Shown here piece after piece: positions 46,401 through 57,585 of a DNA stretch of 64,000 bases. The DNA comes from Usnea hakonensis. Lineage: Eukaryota > Ascomycota > Lecanoromycetes > Lecanorales > Parmeliaceae. The position numbers and the translations under genes were made by a program. The notes under the pieces were generated by a model. That model did not search any database. It was not told the origin of the DNA and saw only the letters and a program-made list of their open reading frames with translations. Every line of letters begins with the position of its first letter. Positions within the stretch are counted from its first letter, which is position 1. The DNA is taken from contig BLJB01000064.1 in the NCBI GenBank assembly GCA_013423325.1, positions 248,001 to 312,000 of the forward strand. Reading direction: 5' to 3'.

Positions 46401-48782
46401 ACCCCTAGGTTTATAGATAAAAAGGATAAGGGATATAGCTAAAGACTTATTAGAGCGAATAAATCCCTTCGCGAGGTTATTATTTAAAATTTTTTTTAAA
46501 ACTTTAAGTTCTCCTTTAAATATATTATATAAGGGCCCGAATAGGGGCTAAGTTCTAGGGGCTAGCTTAATTTTATAGTTAATTTCCTAATAGAGAGGTA
46601 GCTTATTAATTACTACTTAAAAGAAAATATCTAGATACTTATAATATTCTTTAGAAAAGATAATATTAGGGTTAGTTTAGATTTTTAGTTTAAAAGCCTT
46701 TTTAATATTCTATATTATAATAATAAAGATTTCTATATCTAGCTTCTTATTTAAAAGTATAAAGGGTATAGCCTTTATAACGTAAATTAATAAGAGCTTA
46801 GGCTTAGATTCCTTAAAGGGTTAAGGGGGGTTAGTAGTCTATAAGGTAGTTATAATTAGATTAATAAAAAGCCTTATTTATCGCTACTAGTCTTTATAGC
46901 TTCGGGTTAAGATATAGATTAATAGAGACTTAATTTTTAGGGGGGTAAATATTAGGATTCTAGAGGTTAGAAGTAAAATAGAAAGACCTTTAATAGACTC
47001 TAAAGTTACCCCTCTAAAGAAGAGCGTATTCCTATCTACCTTAAAGTAAAGATTAATCTTATATTTTTCTATTTATAGGAAGCCGATAATAATATTCTAG
47101 TCTAAAAGATCTATAATATAGAAGATTATAGAGATTAATTTATAACCTAGAATAAGAAAATTATAATAGATAATATAAATAATAAGGCCGGAAATAGCGG
47201 GCTTTCTATCGAATCCGTCTAGATCTCTAGGGGTTATAAGGGGGGTTAAGGGTATTTTATTAATTTATATATAGATTATATTAATAAAACTCTTAAAAGA
47301 AGCTCCGGTATTAAGTAGTATTTTAGCTATATAATCTATTTTATTTAATTCTATCTTATATTCTAATATAAGATAACTATTAAAATAAGGCTTAGAAATT
47401 AAGATTTTTAAAATACTAGAGTTTAATCTTAAGGGAGGTTATTTAATAATCGACTATTTTTATATATAATAGTATATAGGGATTATACTTTTCTCGACTT
47501 ATCCCCTTCTAGAGTTACTAGCGCGGTAGGCGTAGTTATAACTAAATAAATATTAATATAATTTAATGATTTCTTATTATAGTTAGTAGTATAGTACCTC
47601 GGCTCCCTATAGTATAGATAGAGCTAGTTATTATAATAGCGTTATTTCTCTTTTACTATAAGGGGTCCCTAGGGCCTAGAGCCTATCTTTAATAGATCTA
47701 TAACTATATTTCTATTATTAATAAATATATATATATATTTTTCGGGGGTATAGATATATACTATTAGTATAGATATAGAGTTAATAATAAATTAGATTAT
47801 TTTAGAGCCTAATTTATTAAAACGCTCTCTATATTATTAATTCTAAATATCTCTATACTAGTATTTATTAACTAGTTTATTAAAGCTAAACTTAGAGACT
47901 CTTATATTTATTAGATAATTAGAGAGCTCTTAATATAAGCTATTCTAGAGATAGAATTTCTAGGTCTCTTTATTAAATCCGGTATTATTAATCTTAGAGA
48001 GGAATAAAGATAGATATTCTAAAAATAATTTATTTATCTATTATAATTTTAGAATATATTATTATATAGTATTTTTAACGTCTAAATCTCTAAAATTTAG
48101 ATATAAGGCCGTAATAAATTCCTTAATATTCTTAATATAGATTATACTATTCTTATTTATCCTTAAATATATCTAGTTTCTAGCCTTCCCCTTAAGATAT
48201 CTATAGGCGTATTAGACCTTAAATACTTTAGTTAGGTACTAGTCTATATTATCTCTTAGCTTAAAATTAAGTTTTATAAACTATTATTCTAAGGTAGCCC
48301 GATCCCCTAAATAGAGGGGTAGATTAGGACTCTTTATAGAGTACTTAGGAAATAGCGTCTTAAGATTAGTCTATAAGAGGCCTAAATTAAAGGTATAGAT
48401 AAATTACTAGTTAAAGTCTATAATTTATCTTTAATAGTTAATAATAGAAGTATTAGACTCTTATTAATATTTCTCTAGCTAGATAATAATATTAATTTCT
48501 AATTAATTATATTTATTTTATAAGTCTATAATCTCTATATTACTATTAATAAAGGCTACTTTAAATATCTTTTATATTTAGTCTAGATCTTTAGTAACTA
48601 CTTTTAGTAGGGTATCCTTATTATTAAGTCCTACTAAGATTATTTTAATCTAGTCGTAGAAAATTAATTAGTCGTCTAGTAGAATAGTACTATTAGACTT
48701 AGTTAGGCTAAAGGATTAAGAAAAGGATCTAGATATAATAATAAAAAATAATAATAATATTATAATTAAGTAATATTCGTAA

Positions 48783-49027
48783 TATTAAGGTTTAGATAAG
48801 GATTTATAAGTATAAAGATTTAATATTAATAATTTATCTCTAACTATAAGTAGAGGCTAGTTATATAAGACGAATACGAAGAGAAAAGAAAGAGAAAGAG
48901 AGTTTACTTAAAAGATTTACTCTTTAAATACCCGTACCCTATACGCTAGTAATCGATGTATATATTTAGAATAAGTAAATATGGATTTGAATGTCACATG
49001 CTATGCATGTGTTAAGAAACCGTGACA
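48783..49027 (-). repeat. Right LTR (5' LTR) of the gypsy element
   Basis: 245 bp, collinear with the left LTR. Its outer (right) end keeps GTCACATGCTATGCATGTG and AAGAAACCGTGACA, whereas its inner end has C-to-T changes relative to the left LTR. Confidence 0.9.
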
Positions 49028-49334
49028 AGTCGTTTTCACTCTTGTAACCCGGCTTTCGGCCTATAGTAGAACTTACGTAATCATTATAAGCTATAGTACC
49101 CGTATATTCACTATTACTACCCGGCGCTCGCTTAAATTATATTAACTCGCGCGCAATATAGTACGATTTTAATACTTAGTAGAAATAATCGAATAATCAA
49201 TTACTATAATCGATTACTAGACAATATAATCGTAATCGATTACTACATTCGGTAATCGTAATTGATTATTAATCGATTACCATAATCGATTAATAATTGA
49301 TTATCGATTATTTTGTCACTACAGAGCCTAAATC

Positions 49335-49728
49335 ATATTCCGAAGGCGCCTATTTCCCTAGACCGCTACTTCAAGCTCTCTTCGAGCATCTTATTCTTGT
49401 AGAGCAATAGTACTCTATCTTGTGAGTATCGAACGTGACATCTTCTGTTCTACTAATTCTTGCCAGGTCGACCCTCACTGCGCCGCCATTATTCCGTTGC
49501 TAGAGCCACCACAAACAAGCAGAGACCCCGCAGTGTACCCCCCCAGCTGTGCGGTCTCCTGAGCGTCATTGCTAGAAGAATCAAGTACACCGCCTAACTT
49601 GGCGTGCCCAAGTATCTGCTCGCTCACATCCTCGAGTGTCTGTTGTTATCCTGTGGGATAGTGAGGGTACGTGGCGCAACTTTGGGCTAGCTTATTGCAT
49701 CACCTTGTCTCAGATTTGATAGAGACCA
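49335..49728. other. Unique spacer between hAT element and P450 gene
   Basis: About 400 bp of normal-composition sequence forming the 3' flank of the minus-strand P450. No gene seen. Confidence 0.6.
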
Positions 49729-51317
49729 TCATTTCGGCGTCCCAAGATGCTCTCTTTTCACGATCTTGACCCTTATATCCTTCTCAGGCGGAAACACATT
49801 GGTGGCTAGACTCTCCTGCTTCTGGCGGGGAATGCTCCATTGTCCATCTACTGGAATAAGATCGAAAGTCGAAAGCATACATGCCGCCAGCGCCATGGTT
49901 TCCAAGGTGACAAAATGTCGCCCTGGACACATCGAGGTGCCTCCGCCGAAAGGTCGGTAGGCAGTAAGATTTGGTTTGAATCCCCCTTTGCTCATGAAAC
50001 TCTGCTTGAGAAACCGTCGTGGCTGGAATTTTTGGACGTGTTCGCCCCAAGCTGCGACGTCGTTATGCATCACTGCCGTCGGCATTTGCACCACCATACC
50101 TTTGCGGAGAAGGAAAGTATTGTCTAGCATGATGTCTTCCAGGACGTAGCGGGATCCAGCGCCTAACGAATGAACGCGGAGAACCTCTTGCCAAGTAGAG
50201 TAGAGGAGTGGACAAGTCTCTGGCATGGCCAGAAGACCAGGATGTTGGCTCATGCCCTCTGGCGTACCTACAAAACCTGAAGTCTCCAGCTCGTCGCGGA
50301 TGTCTGAGGTCAGCTCTGGGTCTGAATATATATGTACAAGGGTGTAGAACATCGATGGAATGGTATTGGCAAGTATCCCAATCAGTGTGCCTACTTCTAG
50401 ACGTCCTTGGCTGAGAGGCGTTATGCCATAACGAGTGGCTTCATGGTAGCGGCCCCCAATTATCGCTGCGCTCTGTGCTGGATCAAATTTCTCAAAATAT
50501 TGGTGAAATGCATTACCAAGCTCCAGGCGGGCACGATGTCCCTTTGGAGCTAATATACTGGGTAACACATCGGCTATGAGAACATTGAGGGCGTGATCGA
50601 AATCCCTATAAAGCGCGTTGGTACATGTGCTGCCAAGCAGGTGACTTTGTCTTTGCTTACCAAAACGAGTCCGCCAATTTGGGACTCTTACTGAATGGGC
50701 TTTCGGGTCCGTAGAGCGCTCGAGTACTGCACATTGTGACCGTATAACGCGTCCACTCAAACAAATTTATTTCTGCATCTGAGACGAGCGCCTCGAAGTA
50801 GGTTGAACCATGTGACAGCATGGCTTTCATCGTCTGGTACAGATCCTTACCCGGTGCCAGGGAAGCTACTGTACGATCGTGAACATCGATAACGTAGCCT
50901 GTGCCATGCTCGCCGTCGAGATTATGCTGGACGATTTGACTTGTATCTTCATCGTGACCCGTGATGCGTTTTCCAAGCATAGCCACAAACGGATTGAACG
51001 CTATCTTCTTGGAATTGCGGTTGACGGCGTTGACTAGGTCGGGAGATGTGACAATGTAGACCTTGCCGCTCAGCATGTTCAGAGTGTAGATTGGAAGTTT
51101 ACACTTTGCACTATTTTACATAAGTACTTGTGTAGGATACTTCTGCTCCTGAAAGCAACAGAGCAACGGACCTTGTCATCTCATAGTACCGAGTTCCATG
51201 TCGCAGAAGCCCAAGGATATGGCCAATGTAGGGTACGGGATGAGGGAACAAGGTAGGCTCCTTTGACGACAGCCTCGGAGCGCAGAGGTGGTTTAGCATA
51301 TACCAAGCAGCAGCCGC
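49729..51317 (-). pseudogene. Cytochrome P450, body of a gene split by the copia element
   Basis: Heme-thiolate monooxygenase resembling fungal P450s of the CYP7/CYP8-like (prostacyclin-synthase-like) class. Exons 51172-51317 (continuing from the stub at 56858-56905), 50661-51110 and 49729-50605; introns are 61 bp (GTCCGT donor) and 55 bp (GTAAGC donor). Motifs include HPVPYIGHILGLLRHG near the N-terminus, an I-helix region around GTLIGILANTIPSMFY, the ExxR-type helix with HSLGAGSRYVLED after it, and the heme loop FGGGTSMCPGRHF with the Cys ligand. Joined with the stub the CDS has 1521 nt, that is 506 residues, in phase throughout. The membrane anchor is cut by the transposon after codon 16. 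An internal ATG at 51299 could still make an anchor-less protein of about 484 residues. No RIP damage is visible in these exons. Confidence 0.85.
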
Positions 51318-51322
51318 CGAAG

Positions 51323-51643
51323 TGTTGGTGGTCCTAGTGACTTAGTAATGGCTCATTCCGAACATGGGCCAAATACGCCATAATGAGAATGGGGCGGAGA
51401 ATGGCTTTTAGTAGTGGAATGGTAAATACCTAAGGCTTCGGGATTTTCCTATAGCTGCATAGTAATTACTATATAGATTTAGGCTACTCTCTACTAAATT
51501 TATATATATAGTAGGTCCTCTTCCCTCCTAAAGAGTATCTTTCTTAGTAGTCTTATTATATAGATCGAGTTAGCCCTAGCCCTAATATAATATTAGTAAG
51601 GTAATTACTATTCCCCGTACTATTTAAATTATAATTATTAATA
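51323..51643 (+). repeat. 5' LTR of the copia element
   Basis: 321 bp. The outer first 120 bp or so is barely mutated (TGTTGGTGGTCCTAGTGACT), whereas the inner end reads TTCCCCGTACTATTTAAATT, a C-to-T-decayed form of the right LTR end. Confidence 0.92.
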
Positions 51644-52639
51644 GGTTATAAGCCCGGTTAGCTATTAACCGGGTATCTAATATACTACGAGTATTACTAC
51701 TATTAATACGCGTTATAGTACGTTTATAAGAAGGCTCTAGAGACCGGAGCGAGTCTAGGGATAACGAGAATATAGGCGGTATAGTACTATAGAGAGATTA
51801 AAAAAAAGATCGATTCGCTAGAGATATAGCGATAATAATAGTAGGGCCTTCTAATATTAAATAAGGTAAGTAGAAGGAAGGTATAGTAAAAGAAAAAGAT
51901 TATAAAGTAGCTAAAAAATAGCTAGATATTAATAAAGTACTAGATTTTAATAAACTTATAAAGATAGATCTAAATAAATCTTTAGAAGTCGATATTATAA
52001 AGTCTCCCCCTATTAAATTAATAATACTAAAGAGCCTTAATTACTATATATAGGCCTAGGACCTCCGGAATTTCTTTAATAGACGAGGAGTATTTAGAAT
52101 CATCGATAGAGATATACTAATACTACGAATAAAGGAGATAGTAAGACGATAGGTTAAATTAGATTAATAGATTATAATAATTATTAGAGGCTATATAGAT
52201 AAGTATTAGAAAGGCTATATTAATAGTAAGAAGACCTCTAAAGAATAGTAGGACGCGCTAAAAAGAGTCTATAATATAAGTAGAAAAGGCTATCTTCTAG
52301 CTATACTATAATAGTTTAACGACTATACGAAATTAGTTAATTAGATAATTAACTTAGTAGTTTTAGATCTAAGGAAGTTACGTAATAATATATTAGATTT
52401 AAATCTAATAAATACGCTAGACGATATAATCCTAATAATTACTCTTATAAGTACTTATAAAGAAAGCGAGTATAATATAGCTAAAACGATTCTTAGTTAG
52501 AATAACTAACTTAATATCGAATTAGTAGTTAAATAATTAAGAGTTATAAAAAGTACGAAAGATATAGCTAATTTTACTAGAAAGATAGATTAAAAGGCGA
52601 AGAATTATAAGGAAAGACTACCTTAGAAAAGAGATCTAA

Positions 52640-55600
52640 ATAAAGTCGAATACTATAAGTATAGTAGAAAGGGTTACTATATATATAACTACTTTCTAGA
52701 TAAGGTATAAAATAATAAGGATACGAACTAAGTAGCTAACAAAATAGGTCTAAGACCTAAGAGGTCGAGGGGTTCGAAATTATCTAGGAAAGATAGTAAT
52801 AGGAAAGGCGGTAATTATAGAGGACGAGATTGATTAAAAGATAGAACTTATATAGCTAGATATAAATTAGATAATAGCGATATTAGTATAGTAAGCGAGG
52901 TATATAAGAAGTATACTAGATATAGTATTTAGATAGTAAGATATAAGGCGGATACGAAGCCGGAAATCTTAAATAAGGCTAAAGGAAGTAGCTTACTAGA
53001 ATAGTTAATTAATTTAGAAGTATCGCGTTATATAACGCTTTAGAGGGAGCTATTTATTAAATATAGCGAAAAGAGAGATATAGTAGAGTTTAATAATAAA
53101 GATAAATTAACTACTCTAGATAAAGGGACGATTAAGATTTATTTAGGAGATTATCTATAGACTATAGAAGATATACTCTATATACTAGATATAGGCGGTA
53201 ACTTACTATCTATTATAGCCCTAGATAGAAAAGGCTTTATAGTAATATTTAATAATAGTTATATAAAAATTATTAAATTAGTTATAGGCGGTATAGTTAT
53301 AAAAGGCTATATAAAAAATAGTCTATATTAATTAATAGAGTTATAGTTAGATACGGTATTTATTTTACGAGAATTAGTATACCCGAGTTATAAGACCGAG
53401 GCTATAAATAGCTTTAGGAGGCTATATTAAAGGATAGATTATATCGAAGTATATTATTTATAAGATATATACTTATATATAAAAGGTATTAAGGCTATAG
53501 AACTATTAAAAGAGTTCTAATATAGTATTTATAATATTATAAAAATAGTTTAGAAGATTAATAAAGACTCTCTACTAAAAGAGACGGTACCTAGGGTATA
53601 AATATATACGGATTTCTAGGGTCCCTACTCTATAAAGAGTATTATAGGAGGATATAGATAATTTATATCCCTTATTAATAAGATAACGGATTACTCGACT
53701 ATTATACTAATTAGCTTAAAGAAAGAGATTAAACTATTTATCCTCTAAAGTATTATTATAGTCGATAAGATAATAGAAGTAAGAGGAGTAGTAATAATTA
53801 GGACTAATAATATAGATAAGTATAAGGTAACTAAAATAGCTCTATAAAAAGTAGATATTTCTATAAAGTTTATAAGTATATATACCCTATATTAGAATAG
53901 TATCGCCGAACGATTTAATAGATCTATAAATAAATTAATAAGAGTTATACTTATCGAGTCGGAACTATCTATAAGCTTCTAGTTAGAGGCTATAATATAT
54001 AGAAATTATCTAAAGAGGAAGTAAATTAGTATACGAGTAATAATATTATAAATAACCGGATCTTAGTTAAGAGAGGGTATTTAGATATCTATATATAGTC
54101 TATTTACCTAAGGAAAAGAGGAAGAGTAAGCTATATAAAATAGTCTATAAGGCGATCTATACTAATTACTATTTATTAACTTAGTACCGTATATATAACT
54201 CTTAAAATAATCGATTCGAATAGCCTATAATAGTTAAATTTTATAAGGACTATAAAGGATCTTAGTTACTATCTCGCTATATATTCCCTTAGTACTTTAA
54301 TACTATAATAGTAGACCTCGCTCTAATATAATTAGAATATATTAATAACGCCCTAGATAGTATAGGAAGTAAAATTAATAATATATTAAATAATAAAGAT
54401 AATAATATAATACTAGTACTAGTTATTATATTATCGCCTCGAATCGAAGAAATTATCGAAATAGGAGAAGTCTAAATAGAGGGAGAACTCTCTACTCCTT
54501 CTTACGAAAAAGCTCCTAAAGCTCCTATTAATAATATATTACCGTAGCCTATAGCCGGAGATACTAGAGATATTTTCTATACTTAATATATAGAGAAAGA
54601 AAATCGAGAAATATTACTAAATATTTAAATTTAATAATAAATATTATCTAGTCTAGTTCTAACTAATATAGTCTTTAAATTACTATCTAGGACCGTCCCT
54701 TCTATACGTTTATTACGCGTTAGAAAGCCTAGATACGATCTATACGCATTTTATAAGAATTTCGGCCGGAGAAAGAATTAGGCGAATTTGGCTAAACTAA
54801 CTAAAACCTTATCTTCTAATTATCTAAATACCCTTAACGGAAGGCCTTATATTATTATCGAGCCTTAAATATATAGGGAGGCTATAAATAGACTCTATTT
54901 TTATAAATAGAAGGTAGCTATTATTAAGGAGATTATCGCCCTAATCTCTAAAAGTATATAGAAGCTCGTAAATCTACTATATAGACGAGTCTCTATAATA
55001 TATAAATAAATATTTAAAGTTAAATATAATAGTAATAATACTATAAATAAGTTTAAAGTACGACTAGTTATAAGAGGATTTAGCTAAATTAAGAATATTA
55101 ATTTTTATAAGACTTTTACTTCTATACTAAGATTTAAATCTTTACGCCTATTCTTCGCGAATATAATCTAACGAGATATACTTATTAAATAGATAGATAT
55201 AGATAATATATATTTAAATAGCGATCTAGAAGAGGAGATCTATATAATAGTATTTTCCGGCTACCCTAAAGAGCTCCTCTAGGGAGTAGTATTACGGCTC
55301 GAAAAAGGCCTATATAGTCTTAAATAATTAGCCCGATAATAGAATAGGAAGTTTAAGAAGGCTATAAGATAAATAGGATTTATATCGATTTCGGCTAATA
55401 ACTATATATTTATTAGAGACTTACTAGAAGATATAATAATTATTTATCTTTATATAGATAATATCCTTATTAGTATAGTACTTTAATCTATTATTAATAC
55501 TACTAAGAAAGCTATTTATAAAGAGTTTAAATTAACTAAAGTAGGCCTAGTTAACCGGATCCTTAATATTTAGATATATTATAATTAGAAGATAAAGACT

Positions 55601-56370
55601 ATTATTTTTAAATAGTTATAATATACCGAAAAGCTTCTTAAGGATTACTCTATATATAAAGTAAGCCCGGTTAGTACTCCTATTAATAGATATACTACTC
55701 TTATTCTAGGCTAGCTAGACGAATAACGAGCCAATTAACGAGAATACTAGAAACGAATCGGAAGCCTTATATTCCTTATAACGGCTATACGACCTAACTT
55801 AGTATTTATTATTAGTAAACTTAGTTAATACTACTATAATCCTACTATTTATTATATAAATATAGTTAACCGAGTACTTAGATATATCCGAGGTAGTATA
55901 TATTTAGGCCTCTACTATTAAAAGACCGGTGATTTATAGGCCTTTTTAGACGCTATATACGCTAATAATATTAATAATAGAAAATCTATATATAGCTATA
56001 GTTTACTATATATATAAATAACCTATATTTAGTATAGCCGAAAGTAAAGAAACGTCGCTACGTCTACTATTAAAACTAAATATATAGCTCTTTTTAAGGT
56101 AGGAAAATTAGTAGTATAGACTATATAGTAGCTATAAGGACTTAAATTTCGAGACTATAATAACGATTCTATTACTCTATTCGATAATAATAAGGGGAGT
56201 AATAATCTTATATAAAATCCTAAGTATTACTAAAGGACTAAGTATATTAATATATAATTCTACTATATTCGATAACTTATAGAGGATAAGATTATTAATA
56301 TCTAGTATATACCTATAGTTTAAATAGCTATAGATATACTTACGAAGCTATTAAAACTATAAGACTTTAA
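52640..56370 (+). pseudogene. copia gag-pol remnant
   Basis: Plus-strand traces with many stops: a zinc-knuckle relic near 52650-52690 (spacing of C-C-H-C kept, Cys replaced by Tyr as by G-to-A); RT signature DNIYLNSDLEEEIYIIVFSGYP near 55196-55265 in two halves; the YVDD box appears as LYIDNILIS at about 55447-55475; and the RNase H tail has DIL-TKLL near 56330-56355. Domain order and the YVDD context identify Ty1/copia. Confidence 0.85.
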
Positions 56371-56536
56371 ACGATATAAGTAGTTACTCGGTATATATAA
56401 TATTTCGATTAATAAGAAGGTACGGAGCCCTTATTAAATAGTAAGAGGAGGTACTAAAGGCTAGAGATAAATAAGGAGAGCCTTATAGATAATTTATCTA
56501 TAGTCTTTATACTCTTTATAAGCTATAAAGAAGGAG

Positions 56537-56857
56537 TATTAGTAGTCCTAGTAACTTAGTAATAGCTTATTCCAAATATAGGCCAAATACGCTATAATAA
56601 GAATAGGGCGGAGAATAGCTTTTAGTAATAAAATAGTAAATACTTAAGGCTTCGGGATTTTCCTATAACTATATAGTAATTACTATATAGATTTGGGCTA
56701 CTCTCTACTAAATTTATATATATAGTAGGTCCTCTTCCCTTCTAAAGAGTATCTTTCTCAGTAGTCTCATTATATAGATCGAGTTAGCCCTAGCCCTAAT
56801 ATGATATTGGCAAGGCAATTACCATTCCCCGCACCATTTGAATCATAATTATCAACA
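56537..56857 (+). repeat. 3' LTR of the copia element
   Basis: 321 bp. The inner end reads TATTAGTAGTCCTAGTAACT (G-to-A relative to the left LTR), and the outer end keeps GCAAGGCAATTACCATTCC. Confidence 0.92.
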
Positions 56858-56905
56858 CGAAGCCGCCAGAAGGATTAGTAAGGAAAAACTGAGGCCACTC
56901 TCCAT
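56858..56905 (-). pseudogene. Detached 5' end of the P450 gene
   Basis: 48 bp on the minus strand: ATG at 56903-56905 followed by 15 codons (MESGLSFSLLILLAAS), the start of a typical P450 membrane anchor. The last five bases are one copy of the CGAAG target duplication. Removing the copia element and one duplication joins it in frame to AAAAWYMLNH at 51317 and completes the anchor helix. Confidence 0.88.
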
Positions 56906-56980
56906 TGTAGAATATTTCAAAGCACGCCTTCAATGCTCAATTCAAAGGATATTGACGAGCCTTGAATACTTCATCAGAGT

Positions 56981-57577
56981 CAAGGCTCCCGACGGTTGAA
57001 CCATTGGTTCAAAAAGCCTGGACTGGTTCAAATGAGGCCATATACAAGGTTCGTAGTTGGTTGAAAAGTACAAACCGTTGAACCAGTAGTTAAACGATTC
57101 AACTGTTAGTTCAGGCCAAAAAATCCATTGCTTCTATACCTCCCTCCTCCATATTACCAACGATATCGTGTAGATCTTGCTGGGTAAATATACCCAGTCG
57201 AAACTATGACTTTAGGTACTCTGGTAGCTCAATCGTCTCACTACATATTTAGTACTACCAAATCTATGCTTTCTATGCTCCCAAATCCATGCTTTCCATA
57301 CTCCCAAATCCATGATACATTTAACAAGCCTAAAAAAAAGTGGGTAACGTCCTATTAATATACATAATTCGCGAAAGAACATATCCGAGGCATCAGGCAA
57401 GATCCATGCCAAGCCGGGTCGGATTATCATTGATCCGAACTCACAGTTGAACCAGTAGTTCACCACTATGAACCAGTCCACCAACTACTTATATATGGTA
57501 GGAACCAACCAACTAACTACCAAATTAAACTGGTTCAACTAGTTAGCTGGTTTGTGGTTCAACCGTCGGGAGCCCTG
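56981..57577. mobile_element. hAT-type MITE
   Basis: 597-bp non-autonomous element with inverted ends, left CAAGGCTCCCGACGGTTGAA and right the complement of CAGGGCTCCCGACGGTTGAA (one base different). It is flanked by an 8-bp duplication ATCAGAGT at 56973-56980 and 57578-57585. The CAGGG start and 8-bp duplication are hAT hallmarks. Many GGTTCAA/TTGAACC words occur inside, near both ends, as subterminal repeats. It has no coding capacity and little RIP. It lies 75 bp upstream of the former P450 start codon, in its promoter. Confidence 0.85.
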
Positions 57578-57585
57578 ATCAGAGT

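Larger units (their letters stand above)
43196..49027 (-). mobile_element. Ty3/gypsy LTR retrotransposon nested in the hAT element
   Basis: Bounded by 245-bp LTRs at 43196-43440 and 48783-49027, with TGTCA...TGACA ends on the outer sides and a 5-bp target duplication AGTCG at 43191-43195 and 49028-49032. The orientation is minus: a nine-C run at 43444-43452 next to the left LTR is the complement of a polypurine tract, and the reverse-transcriptase motifs read on the minus strand. The internal region is heavily RIP-mutated and carries no intact frame. It inserted into the hAT transposon downstream of its transposase gene and before most RIP, since both elements are mutated. Confidence 0.9.
39509..49326 (+). 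mobile_element. hAT-superfamily DNA transposon, RIP-mutated, carrying a nested LTR element
   Basis: Both ends are visible. The 8-bp target duplication CCTAAATC is at 39501-39508 and 49327-49334. The 12-bp perfect terminal inverted repeats are CTCTGTAGTGAC (39509-39520) and GTCACTACAGAG (49315-49326). Just inside each end lie clusters of TAATCGATTA palindromes and variants (39525-39630 and 49190-49312), the kind of subterminal motif array bound by hAT transposases. Internal transposase remnants on the plus strand confirm the superfamily. Without the nested gypsy element and its duplication the transposon is about 4.0 kb. Almost the whole element is AT-rich with many TAG/TAA codons replacing Trp, Gln and Arg codons, as expected from RIP. 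Confidence 0.9.
51323..56857 (+). mobile_element. Ty1/copia LTR retrotransposon inserted in the P450 first exon
   Basis: 5535 bp bounded by 321-bp LTRs (51323-51643 and 56537-56857) with TGTTGG...CAACA ends and a 5-bp target duplication CGAAG at 51318-51322 and 56858-56862. Plus orientation: a primer-binding-like GGTTATAAGCCCGGTTAGC follows the left LTR at 51644, and a purine-rich AAAGAAGGAG precedes the right LTR. The internal order zinc knuckle, integrase, reverse transcriptase, RNase H is that of copia elements. All frames are broken by RIP-type changes. Confidence 0.92.

Noticed and set aside
39600..49300. CRISPR array or bacterial insertion in the AT-rich block
   Set aside because: The repeats are hAT subterminal palindromes and LTRs; the composition and stop pattern are RIP of fungal transposons.
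51111..51299. ATG at 51299 as the normal start of the P450
   Set aside because: The frame extends upstream into a membrane-anchor sequence that continues, in phase, beyond the copia element to an ATG at 56905.
56985..57570. Repeated GGTTCAA words as a tRNA gene cluster
   Set aside because: They are inverted-repeat and subterminal motifs of the MITE; no A boxes or cloverleaf structures accompany them.
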